Assembly (NCBI RefSeq): GCF_000208925.1
Contig: NW_001914925.1
Coordinates: forward strand, 1 to 64,000
DNA length: 64,000 bases
Origin: Entamoeba histolytica HM-1:IMSS
Taxonomy: Eukaryota > Evosea > Mastigamoebida > Endamoebidae
Reading direction: 5' to 3'
Shown here: positions 12,181-21,384 of the stretch, in pieces
How positions within the stretch are numbered: the first letter of the stretch is position 1
Layout of the letters: each line of letters starts with the position of its first letter
The notes under the pieces: model-generated
Seen by the model: the letters and a program-made list of their open reading frames with translations, nothing else
Told to the model about the DNA's origin: nothing
Database searches by the model: none
Made by a program: the position numbers and the translations under genes

Positions 12181-14146
12181 AATAATAGTAGAATTTTCAT
12201 AAGTTGTATAATTATTTCTTTGAGAAAATTGACAATCGAACATTAAATAAATTGTTTCAATGAAATAACAATTGACTATGTTCAAATCTTCGGTTTGTTT
12301 TTATTAAAATAAAAATATAATGTTTTGATTTATCATTTTCAATGTGATTCTAATGAAATTTAGAAAAAGAAAATGCATGTATTAACTGTACTACAGTGAT
12401 TGAAATTTGTTAGAACCTTCTTGTAATATGAGAGAATTATTCTAACCAAAAAATTCTTATTCATTAATAAAAATATCAGCAAAGTTAAATAATGAAAATA
12501 GTGTCTTAAAGACGTTTTTATACAAATCAAATATAAATAATATATCAAATACTTCTTTATCTTCATGTAAATTTATTGTCATCAAATTTAACAAGAGTTG
12601 TGTATTATTTCATCATCTTCTATCATCTTCTATTATCACACTTACAAATTATGTTAATGACTGTTTATACATATTTAATTTCTTTAATTCATTAAAATAT
12701 GTCTTGGATTGTTGCAACATTTAAATTTATATTTTTGTTTAAAGGAATGGTATGAAATAATTAGGTTGGATTAATGTAATTATATCAAAATAAACACGAA
12801 ATTACAAATAAATAAAACCTATAATATTCGTTATATCAAATACATTGAATAAATACTTAATGAAATATAAAATAAAAACAATAAATAATGAAAAATTAAC
12901 ATGAATTAAAAGAGGATAATATATGTGTATATCTAAACATTGTAAATAACAAATTAAAAGAAAAATAATTAAATATCTTCATTAAAAATATTAAAATAAC
13001 ATTTTGATGTTGTTGATAAATAATAGCCAAATGAAATATGTAAATAATTAATCAAATTATTAAGAAAGACTAATATATAATTAAATAATTATGAAGATAT
13101 CGAATTAAATAATTAAAATAATAAAGAAGAGTATTAATGAAATGACATTAGTACAAATAATATTGAATAAAATAAAGAAATTTCAAAGAATATTAAAGTG
13201 TTTTATTTCTATTTCTTCAATAAATATAAACAAAAATAAAGACAGAATAATTGAAATACAAATTTAAATAACAACAATGAACAATTAAAAGAAATATAAC
13301 TTTTAATGAAAGAAGAAGAAAGTATTACACAACCAAATAATTACTCATATTCAAATAAAATATAAAAGTGATTTTAAATAATATCAATTATTTATTATAA
13401 CTTATATAAAAAGAATACAGAAATATTTAATTAATCATATCTTTGAATTTTGTTAATTTTGATGTAAAATAGTAATTATCAAACAACAACTATTTTAATC
13501 AATAAAAACTCTTTATAACTTACTCAAATCAAATATTATCTATTAACAGTCAATATTTTGAAATAGTTTTAAATGAAATAGTTTTAAGTAAAATCAAGAT
13601 AATCAAAAATAATATATTAGAATCATTGACATAAATTCTAGTCAAAAAATAAAATATTGTCATCAAAGAAATACACATTAATAAAATGGAATGTATTTCA
13701 ATAAAAACAAAATCTATTCAAATATATGGATTTAAACAAAACAATGAAAAATAAAAATAAATCATTGAATATTATATTTAATTATCAAATTAGTTGTAAT
13801 TTTTAATTTAAAAGAAATAGTGTTTGAAATGATATTTTTAATTGAGTTAATTGACAAATTATATAATTTATTACTTCAAAGATAAAACAGAATTTATTCA
13901 ATGCAATGTATGTTGAGTATTTCATTTTAATTATTGACTAAATTTCTAATAACATTTATTTCAATTTGTAACATAAAGTTAGTAACATAGTGAAAATAAC
14001 TTCAATAATAAGGATTTAAAAAACCAAAATGGTAATAATGAATAAAAACAGAAAGAAAAACAAAGAAATACTATAATTTAATAATCTTTCATTTTTATTG
14101 TTTAAACTAAAAATTAAAAAAAATGAATTAAAAAAAATTCTTTTAG
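12181..14146. other. Long AT-rich gene-free region
   Basis: About 2 kb of mixed A- and T-rich sequence with no convincing gene. It ends at the 3' end of the minus-strand NAE1 gene. Confidence 0.65.
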
Positions 14147-15691
14147 TTAGAAACGTCCATTGATTGAACTACCAGTTTCAGTGTTGAATATAAAGGTATT
14201 GTCTAATGCTCCAAATTGATGTGAAGCATATTTGATTACTTCTTGACCTACAAATGATCCAATAACTGAATTGACTGTATGAAGTTGAACACCACCAAAT
14301 CTACATATTTGTTCAACACAACTTCGTTCTACGTTTTGTTCAACATCTTTTTCCTTTAGAACATGTTTTGTTAATTCAAGTAATTCATCAACATCTTGCT
14401 TATCACATGGTAATCTTCGGTGAATCTTTTCAAATTCAAATGATGCATAAATTATAGCTAAATACATTAAACTAGATTGTGGTGTATTTAACAAATAATC
14501 TTGTCCTGTCCAACTTGAGTTATATTTCCCATCAACTCCATCAATAACATGCATCTTTCTTAATGCTTTACAATGTCTTTTGACCATTTCAAGTGTAAAT
14601 TCAACTTCTTTTTCAACACCATCTCGATTAACTCGTTCTTTGATATATTCTAATACTTCTTTTGCATCTTCTTCTAATTGTGAAACAAACACATGTTGAA
14701 GTTGAACAAAATACTCATTACTTGCAATCATATCTTTAATTCCTGAATCAACTGGTAAACGTTTATTCTTTTCATTAAATGTTTTAACACCTCCAATAAA
14801 TCCCCAAAATTCAATTTCTTCTTTCTTTAATCCAGTTAAAGAAGAAGAACTTCTTGGATCATTTAATAATTGTTTAACATTACCAGGAGTATCTTGCCAA
14901 CAATAAAATACAAATTGAAGAGCTTCTTGAAAATTTTCTTCAGCATAAAAGTTAAATGCCTGTTTTCTAATTATTTCTTTAATCATATCTTTATCTTGTT
15001 TAGACTTAGGCACTCCAGTTTGACTTTTTTCTTTTCTCCATTGATTTAATGCCCAAATCAAAATTAAAGGAAAAGGAACATGCATATGTTTATCTTTATT
15101 TAAAGTCGGAATATCAATTGAATTATAAAATTCTTGTAATTTAGGGAATGGATATGGTACTCTTAAATCCATTGGAATATTAGAATTACCATCATCAAAA
15201 ATTACATGACTTCCAACATACACTTTAACAACTCCAATAAATCCATTAGTATAAACTTCAATAACAGGATTCTTTGTTAATGTTGAAAGAGAAATAACAT
15301 CTTCATGTAATTGATTACTACAAACAATAATGTCAAATGTTTGAATAAAAGATTCTTCTTTAAGTATTTCTTGTAATGATTTAAAATAATATTCTCCTTT
15401 AACTCTATCATTTAGTTCAAGTAAATTATTAAGGGCACATTCTCCTCTTTTTTGTCCAAGACTTTCACAGTCAATGAAAAAATTAGTTTCTAAATCATTT
15501 TCATCAACAATATGTTTGTCTGCAATTCCTATAAATCCAATTCCTGGAAGTACAATTGCTTTCATAAATTCACTAGCAACACAATCACTTCCAATTGATA
15601 AAACTTTACTCTTTTCAAGTCTTGCTTGTGCAACTTCTCCCCATAATCTTAACTGTCTATCATATTTTTGAGTATCAGTCACTTGAGTCAT
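14147..15691 (-). CDS. NAE1: NEDD8-activating enzyme E1 regulatory subunit (APPBP1/ULA1)
   Basis: This 514-aa protein is close to the usual family length of about 530. It opens with the E1 signature YDRQLRLWGE at residues 10-19, followed by an adenylation-like ThiF fold (LSIGSDCVASEFMKAIVLPG). The C-terminal half includes the family segment GSFVGQEVIKYASHQF near the end. This subunit pairs with UBA3 to activate NEDD8, which is then transferred to cullins. APPBP1 subunits lack the catalytic Cys, which resides in UBA3. The partner is not in this window. The gene is intronless and divergent from the small membrane protein at 15826, 134 bp away. A GAACT element lies about 27 bp upstream of the start. 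Confidence 0.92.
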   Translation of the reverse strand: MTQVTDTQKYDRQLRLWGEVAQARLEKSKVLSIGSDCVASEFMKAIVLPGIGFIGIADKHIVDENDLETNFFIDCESLGQKRGECALNNLLELNDRVKGEYYFKSLQEILKEESFIQTFDIIVCSNQLHEDVISLSTLTKNPVIEVYTNGFIGVVKVYVGSHVIFDDGNSNIPMDLRVPYPFPKLQEFYNSIDIPTLNKDKHMHVPFPLILIWALNQWRKEKSQTGVPKSKQDKDMIKEIIRKQAFNFYAEENFQEALQFVFYCWQDTPGNVKQLLNDPRSSSSLTGLKKEEIEFWGFIGGVKTFNEKNKRLPVDSGIKDMIASNEYFVQLQHVFVSQLEEDAKEVLEYIKERVNRDGVEKEVEFTLEMVKRHCKALRKMHVIDGVDGKYNSSWTGQDYLLNTPQSSLMYLAIIYASFEFEKIHRRLPCDKQDVDELLELTKHVLKEKDVEQNVERSCVEQICRFGGVQLHTVNSVIGSFVGQEVIKYASHQFGALDNTFIFNTETGSSINGRF

Positions 15692-15717
15692 ATCACACGT
15701 ATATCTAAATAATTCTT

Positions 15718-15722
15718 AGTTC
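15718..15722 (-). promoter_or_regulatory. GAAC element upstream of NAE1
   Basis: AAAAAAGAACTAAGAATT on the minus strand, about 27 bp before the start codon. GAAC is the known third core-promoter element of Entamoeba. Confidence 0.5.
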
Positions 15723-15825
15723 TTTTTTAATATTGAGGTTTATTTAATTTTCGTTATATATAACAAATAATAATATTAGAAAAAACAAAAAATAAAAAAT
15801 CTTTAAAATAACACAAATTTTAATC

Positions 15826-16020
15826 ATGAATTATGTTACATTAATTTTGGTTCTTTTATTCCAATGTGTTTTTGCAATTAAACAAGACACAACAATTACT
15901 ATTGTCACTTTTTCTAGTATTGGAGGATATTTGATTATTGTTGCTATTGTTTGTGTAGTTTTAGCATTGTTAAGACGAAAAAGAAGTGGAGGGGAATATG
16001 CACCATTAAATGGAAATTGA
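15826..16020 (+). CDS. Small single-pass membrane protein, 64 aa
   Basis: Residues 1-17 (MNYVTLILVLLFQCVFA) look like a cleavable signal peptide. After a short polar stretch (KQDTTITIVT), residues 30-50 form one transmembrane helix. It is followed by a basic stop-transfer LRRKRS and a short tail ending in APLNGN. The predicted topology is type I with a very short lumenal part. I do not recognise a family. It lies head-to-head with NAE1 and 113 bp before SLY1 on the same strand. Membrane architecture in so short a frame argues against a chance ORF. Confidence 0.7.
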   Translation: MNYVTLILVLLFQCVFAIKQDTTITIVTFSSIGGYLIIVAIVCVVLALLRRKRSGGEYAPLNGN

Positions 16021-16103
16021 ATGCTTTGATGAAATTTCATATTTTCTGTATATATCACATAAAAAATAAAAAGAATAAAAAATAAAAAGAATAAAAAAAT
16101 AAA

Positions 16104-16111
16104 AATGAACT
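16104..16111 (+). promoter_or_regulatory. GAAC element upstream of SLY1
   Basis: AATGAACT matches the published Entamoeba GAAC consensus and lies 22 bp before the start codon at 16134. Confidence 0.6.
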
Positions 16112-16133
16112 AAAATCAATAATAAGTTTGTGA

Positions 16134-17915
16134 ATGGAGTATAAAGGAGTATTAGAATTACAAACAAAACAACAAAATATATTAACTTCTATGCTTAGAT
16201 TAAATCAAAATGATATATTAAATAACAATGAAGAAGAATTATTTTGGAAAGTTATTATTTTTGATCAATTTAATAGTGATCTTCTTTCTTTACAATTAAG
16301 AGTAGGTGATGTAAGAAAATATGGAGTAACACTTATGCTCAACATAAAACAAACACGTCAAGTTTTAGATGATGTTCCAGCTATTTATTTTGTAGAAGCG
16401 ACAAAAGAGAATTTAGATCAGATTATTGATGATATGAAATCACGAATGTATTTAAATTTTACTATTTGTTTTTCATCAAGAATTTCAAGTGAATTACTTC
16501 AATATTTTGCAAATTGTTGTTTAGAAAATAAAGTAGAAAAAATGATATATAAAATAGAAGATTTATATGTTAATTATCATGTATTAGAACCACAACTTTT
16601 TACATTATCTATGTCTAATTCATATCAACAATTTAATGACCCACAAATAAAAGAAGAAAATGCATTAAAATTAATTGATAATGTAACTAATTCATTAATG
16701 AGTATTTGTATTACATTAAAAGAAATACCAATTATTAGAGCAAGAAATGGTAGTTTAGAAGATGTTATTGCAAAAGAATTAACACAAAAATTAAATTTAT
16801 TTAATACACAAAATCCTACATTCTTTCAAAGAGGAGTATCAACACGTCCATTAATGTTAATAACTAATAGAAATCATGATATTTCAGCAGGGTTATTACA
16901 TGGATGGAATTATCAAGCATTAATAAAAGAAGTAATAGAATATAAAATGAATAGAGTAAAAATTAATGACCATTGGGAAGATATAGATATAACAAGTGAC
17001 TTTTGGAATGAATGTAAAAATAAAATTATTCCAGATGTAACAGACGTTATTCAAAACAAAACGAAAGAATTAATAACTGAAAAAGAAAAATTTCAAGTAG
17101 TAGCAAATAGTTTTGGGATTAATTTTGATGAAAATGTAGAAGTAAATTTAAATGAAGAAGAAAAGAAAGTACTCCAAAGTGAAGGGATGATGAAATATGG
17201 AGAAAAAATGACAGAAATAAGACAATTAAAAAAAGAAATTGATCTTCACACTACAATTGCAAGAGAAATTGTTGAAAATATTAAAAAAAGAGAAATTGAT
17301 TTATTATTTTCATATGAAGATAACGTTATGTCACAAATACCAGTTGATCCAACCGCATTAAATTTATTTATTGAAAGAATTCAAAATGAAAATGATTTAA
17401 TTCGGTTATTTTATATTTATTTATTAAATTCAAATGAAAGTAATGTATTACAAAAAGTACTTGAACAAAAAAATATTCCATTAAAAGCATTAAATTATAT
17501 GAAAAAATTAAAACAAACACAAGAATATTTAAGACTAACAAAAGAAAAGAAAAAAGAAGTTGGATTTGCAGGAATGATGAGTGATATGTTTGGTAAAGTT
17601 GTTGAAAGATTATTACCATCTGATAAAAATATGGCAGTTACTGTGTTAGTAGATACAATAACTGAGTGTAAAAAAAGTGAATTAGAATCAGAATATAATT
17701 ACTATGATCCTAAAATTTCAATTTCTAATATTTTAGATAATAGAAGGTCAATTCAATTTAAAGACTCTATTGTGTTTGTTATTGGTGGTGGTAATTATAC
17801 TGAATATTCTAATATTCAACAATATGCTGATAGAAATGGTAAAAGAATTATTTATGGTGCTACTGAATTAATGAATGGTGAACAGTTATTATCTCAAATT
17901 AATTCTTTTGTTTAA
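16134..17915 (+). CDS. SLY1: SLY1-type Sec1/Munc18 protein
   Basis: This 593-aa protein has the length of an SM protein. The N-terminus (LELQTKQQNILTSMLRLNQ) resembles SLY1/SCFD1. The mid-region has the SM signature RPLMLITNRNHDISAGLLHGW (about residues 240-260). The C-terminus has VFVIGGGNYTEYSNIQQYA, also typical of SLY1 (a GGG-Y-EY core). SM proteins bind syntaxins and promote SNARE assembly; SLY1 acts in ER-Golgi traffic. The gene is intronless and in the same orientation as the small membrane protein upstream. Its 3' end faces that of the MMPL gene across 254 bp. VPS33 or VPS45 are less likely because of the N- and C-terminal signatures. Confidence 0.88.
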   Translation: MEYKGVLELQTKQQNILTSMLRLNQNDILNNNEEELFWKVIIFDQFNSDLLSLQLRVGDVRKYGVTLMLNIKQTRQVLDDVPAIYFVEATKENLDQIIDDMKSRMYLNFTICFSSRISSELLQYFANCCLENKVEKMIYKIEDLYVNYHVLEPQLFTLSMSNSYQQFNDPQIKEENALKLIDNVTNSLMSICITLKEIPIIRARNGSLEDVIAKELTQKLNLFNTQNPTFFQRGVSTRPLMLITNRNHDISAGLLHGWNYQALIKEVIEYKMNRVKINDHWEDIDITSDFWNECKNKIIPDVTDVIQNKTKELITEKEKFQVVANSFGINFDENVEVNLNEEEKKVLQSEGMMKYGEKMTEIRQLKKEIDLHTTIAREIVENIKKREIDLLFSYEDNVMSQIPVDPTALNLFIERIQNENDLIRLFYIYLLNSNESNVLQKVLEQKNIPLKALNYMKKLKQTQEYLRLTKEKKKEVGFAGMMSDMFGKVVERLLPSDKNMAVTVLVDTITECKKSELESEYNYYDPKISISNILDNRRSIQFKDSIVFVIGGGNYTEYSNIQQYADRNGKRIIYGATELMNGEQLLSQINSFV

Positions 17916-18169
17916 TTCTTTTATTACAACTTTGTTCTCTGTCTTTTTTTTATAATAACAATTTCTAATTTACAGAGTAAATGGAATATTGTCATTCTTA
18001 AGCATTTATTAAAAGATATTCTGATTTCTTTGAATAAACACTTTATCAATGAAAATTTTATCTATTATTTTATTAAACAAACACTTTATTGTTTAAAAGC
18101 AAAAAAAAACACAAAAGAAAGAAATAAATTCAACAATAACAAAAAATAAATAACAATAAAAAATGTTAT

Positions 18170-20509
18170 TTAGAATGATGAAGGAAGAAGAAGAGGAGTT
18201 TGGTCTGTTTGATGTTCAAGAAATTCAGAATAAGTATTAAATTTAACAGGATATTTTCTTGGCCACCAATTTAATTCACCAAATAAATGAAGAAGAGAAG
18301 GTACAACCATTGTTCTAATAACGAACGTGTCAAGTAAAACAGCAAAAGATAAAACAACACCGAATTGTTTTAAAACAGGCATAGAAGATAATAATAAAGC
18401 GGAAAAAGCAGCAGCCATAATTAATCCTGCATAAGTAATAAGATATCCTGTATGTTCAACACCTAAAATAATAGAGAGTTTAGTAGAACAACCTTTTTTT
18501 CTATATTCTAAAACTCTAGAAAATAAGAAAATGTCATAGTCAAGACATAACCCAACTAAAACATCTGTACACATAACAGGAACAGACCAAAACAACCCAG
18601 TTGGACCATAAAGAATACCGAAATCATAAAAGATATTACTAGTAAAAATTACTGTTGAAATACCAAAAACCCATGCTAAAGTTAATGCAGTTGTAAAAAT
18701 TACTCTAAAAGCCATAAGAATTGATTGAAAAGCAAAAGTGATAAGAATTAATATTGTTATAATTAATATTGTTAATTGAATTGGGAAAAAGTCTAATATA
18801 TATTCAACCAACATTACCATATCTGTATTTGTTCCTAATATATATCCTACTATTCCAAATTTCTTATTTAATTTATTTAATAAATCAATAGTTTGGTCTA
18901 CAATTTCTTGCATTTCATCAACATTTTGTGGAATAAGATAACATAAAAATGATTCTGAAGTTGTAGAATAATTAAAATATTGTGAATAAACTTTAATGTT
19001 TTGTAACATTTTGACTACTCTTTGTGGAATTATATTTCCTTTAATGTAATTATAACAAATTATATTCTCTTTTCCAATATTTTCTGTTATATTATTTCCA
19101 AAGTCTTTCATAAATTCATAACTTATTGAATTCATTGGATCAGATAATATAAGTAATTTGTATGGAGAGATCATTCCTGGTGTCATTACTTTTTCAATAT
19201 CTTCTAATCCTTCTATTGCTTCAGCATTTGATGGAAAACATTGAGTAGGATCCATTGTCCATTTAAAATCTTTCATACAAATAATTATTGGTAACATAAT
19301 ACAAAGAGCAATAAATAACACAACAATACTATTTTTTATTTTACTCATCCATTCTGCTTGGATATGCCAAAATAATGATCCAACATTATTAGAATATTTT
19401 ACACACCATTTATTACATGGTATTAATCCTTTTATCCGGAAAAATCTCGGAAAGATTAATAATAATGAAGGGGTTATTGTTAAATTGACCATTACTGTAA
19501 AAATTAAACAAATGACACATCCTAATCCCATTGTTACTATTATAGTTACTCCATAAAAACAACATGAAAGAAAACAACACATTAATACAATTCCACTGGT
19601 TGCTACAATTCTTCCACTTTGTTTTAACATTGTTTTTACAGCTTGTTCATGTGATTGTTCTTTTCTTATTTCTTCAGAATATCTACTTAAAAGGAATAAT
19701 GAATAATCTACTGACATAGCAACAATTAATGATACATTAATTGCTGGTGCAATAGAATAATATTCAGAATATTTAGCAAGAGGATATAATGTTCCAAATG
19801 AAGTAGATAAAATAATAATCAAATTACATATAGGAATAATAACAAGAACTATATTACGAATAACATAAAGAAATATTATTATTGCTATTGGAAATATAAA
19901 TATATCCATATGTTTCATATCATAAATTATTGATTTTGTTATATCCATTGAAGCAGCTGTCATTCCAGTAACACTAATTCTATATCCATCACAATTAAAT
20001 CTTTCTATTGTTTTTCTAACTTCTTGAATTAAATGAGAAGAACAATCAATTGGACTTGACATTAATATAACTGTAGTATCATTTTCTACAAAATAATCTG
20101 TAATATCAATTGTTTCTGTTAAATTTGAATAAACTCCAAGAACAAATGTTGCATTATTTTGTTCTGCAGTTTCAAAAATTTGATATGACAATTCTTTAAT
20201 TGTCTCTGTTAATACATTTCCACCATCTTCTTTAGTAATTACTACAACAGAAATTTCATTACTACTATGACTTGGATATAATTCTTCAAATTTTATATTT
20301 CCTTTTGCTGCTAATGAATCAGGTGGAGCACTAAATTGTACTGTTGTTAATGAAAATATATTTAATGCAAAATAACTACAACATAAAGCTATAATAATCC
20401 ATATTCCTATTATACCATATCTTCCTTTTTTAATTATATAAAATAAAAAATCAAATAATTTATTTTTTATATTAGACAATGTAATTTGAATTTCTTTTAT
20501 GTTTATCAT
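18170..20509 (-). CDS. MMPL/RND-superfamily transporter
   Basis: This 779-aa protein has the two-halved RND layout. One N-terminal helix (about 36-57) precedes a large extracytoplasmic loop, then a five-helix block (about 200-360). A second cycle follows: helix near 400, large loop, then five helices from about 580 to 750. Twelve hydrophobic segments are visible. The signature helix-4 motifs are duplicated: MSVDYSLFLLSRYSEE in the first half and LCLDYDIFLFSRVLEYR in the second. The acidic residues in these motifs are the expected proton-relay positions. The substrate is unknown; relatives move lipids or sterols. The gene is intronless. A SINE is inserted 35 bp upstream of the start. Confidence 0.88.
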   Translation of the reverse strand: MINIKEIQITLSNIKNKLFDFLFYIIKKGRYGIIGIWIIIALCCSYFALNIFSLTTVQFSAPPDSLAAKGNIKFEELYPSHSSNEISVVVITKEDGGNVLTETIKELSYQIFETAEQNNATFVLGVYSNLTETIDITDYFVENDTTVILMSSPIDCSSHLIQEVRKTIERFNCDGYRISVTGMTAASMDITKSIIYDMKHMDIFIFPIAIIIFLYVIRNIVLVIIPICNLIIILSTSFGTLYPLAKYSEYYSIAPAINVSLIVAMSVDYSLFLLSRYSEEIRKEQSHEQAVKTMLKQSGRIVATSGIVLMCCFLSCCFYGVTIIVTMGLGCVICLIFTVMVNLTITPSLLLIFPRFFRIKGLIPCNKWCVKYSNNVGSLFWHIQAEWMSKIKNSIVVLFIALCIMLPIIICMKDFKWTMDPTQCFPSNAEAIEGLEDIEKVMTPGMISPYKLLILSDPMNSISYEFMKDFGNNITENIGKENIICYNYIKGNIIPQRVVKMLQNIKVYSQYFNYSTTSESFLCYLIPQNVDEMQEIVDQTIDLLNKLNKKFGIVGYILGTNTDMVMLVEYILDFFPIQLTILIITILILITFAFQSILMAFRVIFTTALTLAWVFGISTVIFTSNIFYDFGILYGPTGLFWSVPVMCTDVLVGLCLDYDIFLFSRVLEYRKKGCSTKLSIILGVEHTGYLITYAGLIMAAAFSALLLSSMPVLKQFGVVLSFAVLLDTFVIRTMVVPSLLHLFGELNWWPRKYPVKFNTYSEFLEHQTDQTPLLLPSSF

Positions 20510-20523
20510 TCTTTTTTCTTTAT

Positions 20524-20544
20524 TTTTTGTGTTTTTAAGTTATT
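20524..20544 (+). repeat. SINE target-site duplication, left copy
   Basis: A 21-bp direct repeat (TTTTTGTG, then TTTTTAAGTTATT) identical to 21124-21144. It sits immediately before the SINE 5' end (GGAGATCGAAGG). Perfect identity implies a recent insertion. Confidence 0.9.
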
Positions 20545-21123
20545 GGAGATCGAAGGTGGCACGTCTGAAACACCACACATAAGCCCTAGTACAAATTCAT
20601 TCTTCGACTCTCCCAGTTATTATCTGGTTATGACGGTGCTTTTGAATTAGGAATGTATTAGGGAATGCTGCAAAGGGTGCAGCAAGAGAATACAGTAGAA
20701 TATTACGTGGATGTAATATAAGAATCTACTGAAGTGTGGGTATGACTAAAAAGAAGATTAGTCAAAGTAAGACTAAAAAGAAGATTAGTCAAAGTAAGAC
20801 TAAAAAGAAGATTAGTCAAAGTAATACAGTAGTAATAAAATGATTCCTTCTTCCATTCATAAAATAAGAAAAATGAAATTCCTTAAAATTAAGGCAGAAA
20901 ACAAACAAAGGCTTAAAAAGAAGAATTAGCAGAAGAAGTTTGAAAAAACCTTAATAGGAAAAATAAAGCAAAGAAGTGCTTTCCTCATTTTGCAAGACAA
21001 ACCTAAATGATAGGTTCAACAAAGAGATTACTCTTTTTTAATAAGCGAAGGGATGGGATTAGTCTCCCCTGAGCTAGGAAGAATAGATGAAAATTCTATT
21101 AATACTTAATTAACTAATTTTTA
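20545..21123 (+). mobile_element. SINE (EhSINE1-like), well preserved
   Basis: This non-coding retroelement of about 580 bp begins GGAGATCGAAGGTGGCACGT and has three identical 27-bp internal repeats at 20744-20824. It ends with CTCCCCTGAGCTAGGAAGAA and TCTATTAATACTTAATT. The 3' tail is shared with the LINEs at 4349-6429 and 35045-31158, as expected of a SINE mobilised by the LINE machinery. The length and the internal repeats of about 26-27 bp fit EhSINE1. A perfect 21-bp target-site duplication flanks it. It lies between the divergent MMPL and NAA15 genes. Confidence 0.93.
20744..20824 (+). repeat. Three 27-bp tandem repeats inside the SINE
   Basis: Three exact copies of a 27-bp unit (starting GACTAAAAAGAAGATTAGTC and ending AAAGTAA) at 20744-20770, 20771-20797 and 20798-20824. 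Confidence 0.97.
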
Positions 21124-21144
21124 TTTTTGTGTTTTTAAGTTATT
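21124..21144 (+). repeat. SINE target-site duplication, right copy
   Basis: Identical to 20524-20544. Together they define a 600-bp insertion unit. Confidence 0.9.
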
Positions 21145-21347
21145 TCTTTTTTTTTTTTGTTTTTATATCATTTTAAAGAAAAATACAAAAAATAACGTTA
21201 TATAAAACGAAAAATTGAATAATTTAAAAAAAAAAAAGAATGAGAGAAGAAAAAAAAAGAAGGAGAAAAAAGTGAAAAAGATAGAAAACGAAAGAATAAT
21301 AATAAATAATAAAAGAATAACAATAAAAATAAAAGAGGAATAAAAAA

Positions 21348-21352
21348 GAACT
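21348..21352 (+). promoter_or_regulatory. GAAC element upstream of NAA15
   Basis: AAAAAAGAACTAAAAAAG, 33 bp before the start codon. An Inr-like CAATTTTTCAG follows at about 21373-21383. Confidence 0.5.
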
Positions 21353-21384
21353 AAAAAAGATAGTTTACAATACAATTTTTCAGA

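Noticed and set aside
20744..20824. 27-bp direct repeats considered as an independent minisatellite or array
   Set aside because: They lie inside a SINE with defined ends and target-site duplication, and such internal repeats are known in EhSINE1.
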